From Hydractinia symbiolongicarpus (Eukaryota > Cnidaria > Hydrozoa > Anthoathecata > Hydractiniidae), in assembly GCF_029227915.1 (NCBI RefSeq), contig NC_079881.1, positions 18,141,501 to 18,205,500 on the forward strand: a stretch of DNA of 64,000 nt, given 5' to 3'. Each line of letters starts with the position of its first letter. The first letter of the stretch is position 1. This document shows, one piece after another, positions 54,859-64,000 of the stretch. The translations under genes were made by a program, and so were the position numbers. A model generated the notes under the pieces. That model was not told where the DNA came from, did not search any database, and saw nothing but the letters and a program-made list of their open reading frames with translations.

Positions 54859-57687
54859 TCACAGGGTGTCACAATCAATTTGACTAATTCGACGAAGGTC
54901 TATCGTCGTCGCATCGCATTGATCTTTAGATTCCGTCAAATACCATGTCGGTAGATTTTCTTTGATGTTGATTAATTTGTCTTGAAACAAAAGCATTTTA
55001 GCCTTTTGACCAAATAGACCGAACAACGTGACATAACCGATGATAATGCTGACACTGTTCATGCAGTATTCTCGTGTAAAGTCTGACTCCGGTATTAAAA
55101 AATACGCCGGAAGAAAGATCGACCAAGCCACGCAAGTTATGTAAAGTGTGATACCGATATATTTGGCTTCGTTGTAATTTTTAGGAAAATTTCTTGTTTT
55201 AAAAGCCAACACGGTGCATGAAATCATGAATAACACACTCAAGATGACATTTAGGAGCAGTAAGACTGGACTTGAATCTCCCCTGCAATGAATAGTTAGG
55301 TACTCTTTGTTGGCCGATAAAATTGCAATTGATTTTGGGATATCCGATATGAACCACACACTGACCAATAGAATTTGAGAAATCACAATCCCTGTCGAGA
55401 TCAACAAAAGGGATCTTGAGCTCACTATTGGTGGCCTTTGGATTGATTTCTGTGCCTGGCAAAATATGCGATAAATTCGGTTTGTTTTAAGAAACAACGG
55501 TGCATAACACGCGAGAAATCCAATGCCAGGTAACGCACTCCGTAGTACGCACGTAGATAAGTTTGGGTAACCGAGGAACAAAAATGGGCTCAAAAATATG
55601 ATGAAGATGCCGAATAGAATCATGTAGCATAGATCTCTTCCAGACGCTCGCACAAAACGGCAGTCGTTGTATTTGATAAACAAACCGATAACCAAGCCAT
55701 CAAGACACATTCCTACAATTGAAAATAACATAAACACGACCGTGATTGGATTGCCTTGAAGCTGCATGATTTTTTCAGGTAGAGGGTTGCAGGAGTTATG
55801 AACGACATCTGCTTTCTCAGTGTACCTGCAGTCAACACATGTGTTGTTAGAAACGATGCTATTTGCAGGACATTTAAAACACGTCCAGCAACAATGTTTT
55901 TTTAATAGATCGGTACTCCATTGTTTAATGTGTCCATATTGACACTCTTCACTGCATAACGCTTTCTGATTTTTAACATACGTTTCCCAGTTTTGGTGCA
56001 AACGCAAATGCCCTCTTATCTTTGGTGTATATTTGGTCCTATTTACGCTCCAGCTTGCTATGAAAAGATTCTGAAATGAATTATTAACGGCAAGAAATTT
56101 GTGTATGTCATAACGAACGATATCATCACCGTTGCCATTCCAATGATTTTGAATCGTTCCATCTTTAAATGAATATTTTAATAAATTCTTGAAAGCTTCC
56201 GCTGTATATGAGCTGACATCATACGCTTTGAAATCACATTCCTGCAAATTTGCTGAATTGAGAGTTCCACATCTTCTAAGAATCAGTTGCTTTGTAGCAT
56301 CAGCGATCGCTTTAACGGCGTTGATAACGGTATGGACAGGTGTAAGGGGATAATACCCTTTTCCTTCTGAAAGCTGCTCCTTACCGGTACATATAGACTC
56401 TAACTTATTGCTGAAGGAACAATTGAAAACTGATTGCCAAAAGGAAACAAAACGAGAGTTCGATGTCATTGTGGGTTGAAGTCCAAGAAAATATTTTTTA
56501 AATCCAAGATTCTCCGGCGTGTGAACATCAAGACTCAAAACACCATTTGCGTTTTCTTCTATTCCTTTAACTACTTCGATATAGTTAGAGCAACCGTACA
56601 TACAGAAGATAATAAAACGGTGATTTGTTTTGTTAAGCCAGCGTAAGATGTTGCGAGAATCGTTCTTTGTAGTGAACAGCACCACCAGTTTGAGACGAGG
56701 ATCAGATTCTAATAAACGGTTTACATTGGAATATTCCTCGTCTGTGGGTCGTTTCTTCAATTTGATATGCATTGCCAAGCATTTATTAATAGCAGATATA
56801 TTTGACATAAAGGGGATTGCTTCCCTTTCGCCATTGTAACCAAAAGAGCTGACAACACCAACGTAATCCCACCCCATCTTCTGGATAAACTCCACAGCTG
56901 CCTGTACTCGATAGACGTCTGAAGGAACAGTGCGTAGCATTGTACCATACCTTGGTCCAAACTTTTCAAAATCTCGATAGGTCGCTGAGTGACTGATTGA
57001 TATTTGATGGAACGTGCCCGTAAGAATGCTTGTAACATAGGAAAGCTCTGACGTGTAGGGTCCTATCAGAAATGGCACGATGTGTTTGAATGTGTCTAAC
57101 ACGTAGTCGCGGATCTTTGCTTCCATCGAGGAACTGAAAACTTTGTAAATGGCAAGCTTATAACCATTTAAAAAGGACGAGTCGTTGTTGATTTTTTTGA
57201 CAGCGTATTTCACAGCTTCCAACATCATAATTCCCGAATGATCGTGACTTGGATCATCCTCTCCGCTCAGTTGCAACATAACGTTTATTTTTAGCGTCTT
57301 TTTAAATTCTAAATTATACAAGAAATTTAAATGGGCAATCAATCCCATCTCTATTGCATGATCAAGTTTTATAGAATGATTCCGCCTTTAAACGGAACGA
57401 AATTTAAGATGTAGTTTCAATGTTTGGTTTCATTAGAATGGGCGTTTATTAGAGTGGGCGTTTATTAGAGTGGGCGTTTATTAAAGTGGGCGTTTATTAG
57501 AGTGGGCGTTTACTAGAGTGGGAATTTATTAGAGTGGGCGTTTATTAGAGTGGGCGTTTATTAGAGGGACCTCCATTAGAGGGAATGGGGGAAATTAAAA
57601 AATAAATATCTTACCATCCAACTTCCCATCTGCAACAATCATTGTGAGAATGGCAGCCATCAAATTAATTAACAACCAAGTCTTCAT
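54859..57687 (-). CDS. Class C GPCR, metabotropic-glutamate-receptor-like
   Basis: A cell-surface receptor of about 840 residues. Exon 1 (57687-57615) encodes a signal peptide (M-K-T-W-L-L-I-N-L-M-A-A-I-L-T-M-I-V-A). Exon 2 (57308-54859) joins in phase 1 through acceptor AATTTAG; an acceptor 38 bases upstream also stays in frame. The Venus-flytrap domain spans about 30-460, with Q-I-S-I-S-H-S-A-T matching the S-A-T of the mGluR glutamate site and V-P-S-D after it. The cysteine-rich linker (about 477-540; C-C-W-T-C-F-K-C-P) precedes seven helices at about 544-800. F-K-T-R-N-F-P-K-N-Y-N-E-A-K-Y-I-G is an mGluR signature. The G-S-D-G-W-A-D-R segment that supplies ligand contacts in mGluRs is Y-G-C-S-N-Y here, so glutamate may not be the ligand. 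The tail is short. Confidence 0.93.
57433..57560 (-). repeat. 16-bp tandem repeat (TTAGAGTGGGCGTTTA)x8 in a receptor intron
   Basis: Eight copies of 16 bases without indels, with a few substitutions, inside the only intron of the class C GPCR gene (57309-57614). It makes up nearly half of that intron. Confidence 0.88.
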
Positions 57688-57980
57688 ACTAAATATTCCA
57701 GAGAAAAAAAATGAATTTTTGAAGAAAATTTATGACAACACTCGAACACTAAATTCCTAATGTGACAAGACCCATCTAATTGGGTGTGTTTACACTTTAT
57801 ATTTTTTTGTTAGAACATAGAACATCCATAGATGTTCCATAGAGGTATAATGCTCGATGGATCATCTAAACATTGTAAAAAAGCTAAAAGGTGTTTAAAT
57901 TTTAAATCGTTTAAATCGCGTTCACATTATGTACAAATACTGCACCACCCAACGACTCATAATAAGATTATTACACAAGT

Positions 57981-58040
57981 CACATCATTTCACATCATTT
58001 CACATCATTTCACATCATTTCACATCATTTCACATCATTT
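57981..58040 (+). repeat. 10-bp tandem repeat (CACATCATTT)x6
   Basis: Six perfect copies of CACATCATTT. A minisatellite. Confidence 0.92.
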
Positions 58041-58715
58041 CACAACCAACTGAAATATAATCAATATTGAAAGCGATGACATTATTGGCAATTAATATGC
58101 TTGTTACTTTATATCTTTATACGATAAGAAATCGTAACGCATCTCAAGGGAGCAGGCACAGCTTTTCAATTGGAGGGGTGAAGATGTGAATTTGTGGACC
58201 TTCCGCATTACGTGACTTTAGGAGTTGTTGTTTTGACCAGAAAATGTTAGAATTTTTATCCACTGAGAAAATGCACTACAAATTTTAAATATGAAATTAC
58301 ATAGAAAAGAAACAAAATATATAAATAAATAATCACCTTTGGTATAAGTGACTTTTTTATGTTTTATGACTGCGACCCCGTACCTAGAGCGCCTGCTTGA
58401 GGTCCTGATGTCTATTTTATATTTTATCAGAGTTAATCCATTTTGAAAATTGTCAGGTAGAAAATATATAGATAGAATCTTATTAAAATAAATTATAGCT
58501 GCATTAACTAAAAGAATCAATTTGCTGTCAATCTATAAAATATTTTGATCAATAATTTCGCCTTCTTGTTCCAGGACGGTGCATTTATTAAATAGGATCT
58601 GCCAAAATCTATTTTTTCTGTTAAAATTAAATATGAAAAGAGGTTTGCGTTGATTGTTTCGCATCAATTGAGCATACTTACAACTAGAGAGTAAAATAAT
58701 AATTGAAAAGATATG

Positions 58716-58840
58716 GGTGAGTGAATGAATGATTGGATGGTTTGATGAATGGATGGATGGATTGATGGATGAATGGATGAATGGATGGATAGATTGATAG
58801 ATTGATGGATGGATGGATGGATGAATGAATGAATAAATGA
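58716..58840 (+). repeat. Tetranucleotide microsatellite (GGAT/GAAT)n
   Basis: About 125 bases of GGAT, GAAT and related 4-base units (GATT, GATA). The 79-codon minus frame across it is an artefact of the repeat. Confidence 0.92.
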
Positions 58841-61661
58841 AACAGAAAATAAATGAATAAATTTAATGAGCCTATAGGAAGAATCAGTACGCCTTAACTT
58901 CAAAAAATATTAAAATTAAATCTTATGATTTACCTTTCGCGCCGAAATTTTTCTTCCAACAAAATAAAAATTGATTTGCCGTAGCTTGTACGCAAACAAT
59001 GTCTTTGAACTCTAAAAGGTTAAAGAAAGTTTAAAATGATCCCGAACGTTGAAACAAAACACGGAAATGAAGATGCAAAAGTTATTTTTTGTTGATCTCG
59101 ATGTTTGGTGAACTTCTAAAAAAAACGTTCTTCAACTTCCTGATCTCGTTTCTTAAAACACGTGAGATAGCTGCATTATATTTACGTACATGCTTATAAA
59201 TGCAACAAACATTTCTTGAACATGATAATCGCAACTATTGATCGGAATTTATTTGGTGTCAAATATTTACACGTTCCGTCGCAGACAAGGAACAAACTTT
59301 GGAAACAAACTCATCTAAGGACAGACTACCTACGTCAAATGTATCTGTCTGTTTTCTAACTTTTTCACCAAAATAAAATAAAAAAAAAACATTTTGCAGG
59401 TCGCTGTATTTTGAGTAAACAAACTTTTTGGCGAAGCAAATGCGATAATACGGTCCTTGTTTTTAAAAAAGTTTATAATTTTACCAGAAGTCATTATTAA
59501 CGGAGCTTCCAATGGGGCTTGCTAAGATTTATGTGAATCTGGGTACGGTTTTGTGCCCTCTTTTTTGGCATTCTGAGAAAGGAAAAGTATATCCAGAATA
59601 AACAATTAAAAAAGATGGCATTTTACCAAATATTTATTTTTCTCCTATTTTATTTTTTACTTAAAGAACATCATTCAGAAGGCGACCTGTGATCGTCTTT
59701 CACGTCTTTTAATCTCTCACAATCTGAATATGCTCAAAAAATGATCAAATTATCACTTTTTTCCGCTACGGCATGTTGAATACATCTCCTTTGCAGAAAC
59801 TGAGATCAACTGTTTTCAGATATTTTCATCCACACTAACCACTTCCGTGCTGTTGCAGCACTGTTTTAGCCAGGAGATAATTTTTTTCACCACCGGGAAA
59901 TTTGGAGTAGTTACGATGGGAAAAATTACCCTGGGTCTCAAACCATTTTTCTGCGGCCAAAATCTGGCCGCCCTTTTTGATTGGCTAATTCAATTGTTCT
60001 CTGCTCACGTGATTATTATCGGGGAAAGCCCTTTTCATCCCGAATATCCCAGCAAGTGGTTTCACTCAACCTAACAATCATTAGTATTCTACAAAGTTTT
60101 TACCAGAGTCAGATTTGGCCAAGCTTGGTAAACAACTCACAGAGAAAATAAAATGGCCTCCGAAGCGATTAGTCATATTGTTCAATTTAAACTCGGGGTT
60201 TCCGCTGAGTCATTCGTTCGCGTCTCAGCTTTTGTTTGAGAGAAACGCATTTTATCAACTCGAAGAAGAAAGCTTAGTTAACTAGGCTAGGATTGTTTAA
60301 AAAACAGGCAAGCAATATTCTGTTTAGCACTAGGGGATAATGAGCGCATGTCATGAATATGTAATATTTAATTTCGAATAAAATAAACAAGAAAAATTGA
60401 TGTTTTTAATTCTTGTTCAAAGTTAAACAAAAAAAGTTAAATTTCCGTGACTTGAAGTAAAAATCAGAAGTTAAGTGGTTTAACAACAACTCGTGTGGTC
60501 ACTTTGGGCAGGGGGAAGTGGGGCTTTGATCGCGCTGACGAGCAATTAGGCCCTCGTCGAGACCATTTTACACCAGTTAAAAAAATCCCTGAAAATGCAA
60601 TTTCATTTCCAAGAAAAAAGAAGCTGAAATTTAAATGTTTTGTTTGTTTTGTTTGTTTTTGCTTCGTGCTTTGACTTGTGTGTGTGGATTCCTTCAATTG
60701 TGTTTAAACCATAGTTTTTTAGTTTTAAGACTTTCCTGAGCGAAAAGTGGACTAAGCATGGAAGAAGAAAAAATTAATAATATGAAGATAAGAGGATTCT
60801 TATATTATTGTCATTTTCCTGGAATGCTAAAATAGGATTTTAGTAATGCTTAAATTTAGTATTAAACTTAAAGGGCCAAAAGGGCTAAATATTGCTTACA
60901 AACACTTCTAATTTGAAAAATGCATAAACACAAGAATACTAAGATGTTATAAGAAATGACTTAATTATATTAAAGCTTGTAAAAAGGCTGGTTGCAAAAA
61001 AGCGTTTTTGCATTTTATCAATGAGTTCAGTAAGGTTAAGCTGACAAAAAATAAATCGGTTGAAAAACGAAAACAAACCTTTATCTCTTGCACGTCAAGT
61101 TGCTTCAAAGGTTATGTTGACCATTTACAATGTGAAAAGTGCTTGAAAAATGATAACATTGCATCACGTGGTGTGTCACATGGCCGTGCAATGTATTGAA
61201 GTACTTTCAATCGATATTCTGATGTGTTTTAAGTCATTCAAGTTAGTTGTAAACTTTTTGGGGAAAAGGACGCCTGCAAAACAGGTGGTAACAATCGAAA
61301 AGATGCTGTTGTTTGTTAAACAATGTAAATATTTTTTGTAAGTTAATATTTTATAAGCTTCTTTTCGGTTACTCATCAGAATAGTAAGAAATGGAAAAAG
61401 ATTGCTCTTTTTTGTTTATTATTGAAATGTCAAGCCTAAAAAAATGTCAATGCAGACCTGTGAAAGTTTGTTTTTCACCACCATCTCTTCCGATTCTTAG
61501 GTTATAGGCAATGCAAGCTATCAAATTAGCGACACTTCCATTGATGATGTTTTATAGTAACTTATAGTTTGTTTGTTTTTTTACCGCTGCAATATCACAG
61601 ATTAATTTATTTTCCAGTATAAATTTTTGTATCTTTTAGTATTTTCTTTTTTCTTTTTTCA

Positions 61662-61696
61662 GGGGGGGAAGGGGGACAGGGGGCTGGGGGGGGGGA
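61662..61696 (+). repeat. G-rich tract, potential G-quadruplex
   Basis: Four runs of five or more G (7, 5, 5 and 10) within 35 bases, separated by short spacers, in an AT-rich region. The plus strand could fold as a G-quadruplex. Confidence 0.7.
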
Positions 61697-64000
61697 AATC
61701 CTACCACTTTCTCGTTTATTTTTGATAAGTTTTGTTCTACAATCTTAGTCAAAATATGGGTAGACAAAGAAATACTAGGAAATTTTAAAAGCTGTCCACT
61801 TGAGCTACGCACGTGCAAAAGTCGTAACTTCGCAGCTTTCCAGCTCCGAAATATTGAGCATTTAATGCTTTTAGCCATAATGGAAAGGCATTGGAAAAAT
61901 GCGTTTGTTTACAAAGTTTTGTCCAATATATAGTATAGCTTAGAAATCTTTTTTTCCTTCCATTACGGGAAAGTGTTATTTTTGTAAAACAGTTTTGTCG
62001 GAACTGGTTTTCCTTACAACACTTCTAACATAAGAAAATAAAGAAAAATATATTAAAATTATAAAAAGTAGACCTGATCATTTTTTAAAGTCTTTTAAAA
62101 TAAAAGTTGTTGAATTTAAAATTATCAGAATCCTTAGCTATACATTCTATAATCATTTTACTTTCATAGCGCTTCTTTGGAAATGGAGCTTTTATTCCAG
62201 AAAAAAGAAACGTCCAAACTCCAGCAGGAATCCCAGTTTACTCAAGCGAAAACCTCGTGCTAGGACGGATTGAAATTGTACCGGAAAATAGCTTCTTCGA
62301 ATCCAATCAGATAGCACGAGGTTTCCCGTGTGGTCATGCCCCGTCCTTTTTGCGTACTTCTTACATAATAAACTCTCTTATTTTTAAAAATTATAAAAAG
62401 AACTGTAATTGATTATATTTTTTGTTATGAATTTAGAATTTATTTTCATTTTCACTGCTAACAATGTAAACCCTACGATAGAAATCCTAGTGGATGTGAA
62501 GATTTCTTTTGAGCTACCAAATGACTCTGTTTTATCTGGAATTTCCCAATTAGCGTGTGCTATACATCCGTGCAGGTTTCATATCTTAATGAATGTTGAT
62601 TGTTTTGCTTCAGAGTTATCTCAATTAACTTTGTGCACACGTAACAAATATGACGTCATTTAATCATGTAAAATTGATACTGGTCTGAATTTTTTGTTTT
62701 GCAAATATAACTTGACTGACTCATCTAAAGCGTCACATATTTCGTTTTATCAATAATTCGATTGACTTGTTGTTATGGTACTGCAGAATATCAAAAAATT
62801 CTGCAGTCGTCAGTGTACTTTCATAGTATGTTGCTATGTTTGTCATCATTAATCAAAACAGACAATTATGCCCCCTCCAAAATCCTCCACTCCCCTCTCA
62901 CCCCCGTTGTCGCTGTAAGAACTTAAACAAGCAAAGTGGAACAAGAAAAAAATATCTTGGGTTGTTCTTCTTTTACAGCAAAATGCAGACACTCAGAATG
63001 TTCATTGTTTTGAAAATAAATTTTATCTCTTTTTTTGGCAAAAACCGAAGCTCCAGTTCCCATAACATTATTCTTATGAAAAAAGTGTGTATGAACTAAA
63101 ATTAAAAACATCCATTTTTCTTTAGAGTTACGATATTCCGTATTAAACAAGAGAAGTAAATTATTATCTACAAATTATGTACAAGTAAAATAGGGACAAT
63201 CAAATATTGTTTTTACTGTTTCGTGTTTTTAAGTTTTTTGTTTGATAAAAAATTCAGTTTAAAAACCCTCTGTAAAGACGAATCTTAATTAACAAGCCTA
63301 TCCTTTTTGAATTTCCTTTCTCTGTCGCAGAAATAAAAGTTGTTAAATAGCTATATAGACACATTTTCTCCTTTAAACAATATTTTGTGTCTATGTGAAT
63401 TCGCAAAATACAAGAAGTAAGCAGACATGCGAATAAATATCTTTATATACATGCTTACTGCACTAAAAATTTCCAGTTTTCAAATGTGGGTTTTTTTAAT
63501 TCAAAATTTTCCTCGTAGTTACTGAAAACCCAACGCATTAAACTCCCTGCGAAGAAAAATGAATAAAGCGAAAATAAACCATAAATTTGTATCTATATAG
63601 CTACAAAACGCAAAAATGTATGAAGCTAATTTGTGCAACAATAAAAATTAAAAATTATATACATTACAAATATTACATGTTTAAATTTTTTTTCGCTTCT
63701 TTGTTTGTTTGTTTGTTTTCAGCAGAAGTTCATGTAACGCGCCATTCGTCCTTTCTTTAGCTTCAGCTAAAAACATAGTCCTTAAGCTCTCAACAAACTT
63801 TCACTCGAGGCTTGTTCGTCATAATTGTCTGCATTTTTTACCGTGTCGTGTTTTACATAATTTTTAGCCTTTTACATTATTATGCGATCTACAAACTGCG
63901 TGTTCGTATCCAAAAAGATATAATGTTTATCGCACAAAGTTTAAGCGATAGTCTCGTCAGAGTTCGCATTGTGCTCGGGGTGTGCAATCATTCCATCAGC

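Larger units (their letters stand above)
57688..64000. other. Intergenic, no gene recognised; simple repeats
   Basis: About 6.3 kb. It holds the repeats listed separately, a 7-bp-stem hairpin at 59953-59971 (GCGGCCA/TGGCCGC) and a CACGTG E-box near 60005. A 15-base inverted pair lies at 62248-62262 and 62312-62326. Short frames here, including 62409-62663 (plus), show no known family features. A promoter could lie near 59900-60070, where GATTGG and CACGTG occur together, but no gene follows visibly. Confidence 0.35.

Noticed and set aside
58664-58903. 79-codon minus-strand frame rich in His, Ser, Ile and Pro
   Set aside because: Pure translation of the tetranucleotide microsatellite.
60525-60560. 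CTGACGAG...CTCGTCGAGAC, hammerhead-like on the plus strand
   Set aside because: GACGAG/CTCGTC pairs as a simple hairpin using bases that must stay unpaired in a hammerhead core, and GAGAC replaces GAAAC.

Overview
The window is eukaryotic, AT-rich, intron-bearing animal DNA. It most resembles a non-bilaterian metazoan, probably a cnidarian and perhaps a hydrozoan. This is inferred from short AT-rich introns with GT..AG borders, a claudin/PMP22-type protein, a single-domain animal haem peroxidase, a class C GPCR and a dense, mixed load of decayed transposons. No rRNA, intact tRNA, CRISPR array or bacterial-style operon was found.

Four host genes can be supported. (1) 2004-2528 (+): an intronless four-helix claudin/PMP22-like protein with its own polyadenylation signal. 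(2) 25309-29877 (+): a six-exon gene, rebuilt here from compatible splice phases, for a secreted protein of about 642 residues; it has a ten-cysteine Frizzled-type domain followed by about 490 residues I cannot assign. This is the best candidate for something undescribed. (3) 39643-41964 (-): a five-exon secreted haem peroxidase of 588 residues with distal and proximal histidines, a TATA box and a very short 3' end. (4) 54859-57687 (-): a two-exon class C GPCR of about 840 residues, metabotropic-glutamate-receptor-like but changed in part of the ligand pocket. A possible fifth gene is seen only as a Cys-rich terminal exon at 43915-44040 (-).

Most of the rest is mobile-element debris. From left to right: a tRNA-derived SINE (354-455, second copy 22635-22737); a 3' scrap of a LINE (1090-1340); a Penelope-like element with RT and GIY-YIG endonuclease, inverted terminal arms and a hammerhead-like motif (about 5600-7247); a decayed gene with H-E-E-A-D-T and S-P-D-T motifs (7355-7667); an internally deleted hAT element (8941-11209); a repeat array with evenly spaced TGACGTCA palindromes (12765-13099); a TTAA-flanked MITE (20566-21001); a Tigger/pogo remnant with TA duplication (30795-31577); a 5'-truncated LINE (about 35050-36275); a piggyBac-like MITE with TTAA duplications (46781-47529) and a decayed sister copy (52238-52544); and a PIF/Harbinger element with perfect 42-bp inverted ends, a TTA duplication and two convergent genes but no DDE core (50463-52059).

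The host genes are unrelated in role (cell contact, extracellular binding, oxidation, signalling) and show no sign of working together. The spaces between them are mostly unique AT-rich sequence with simple repeats.
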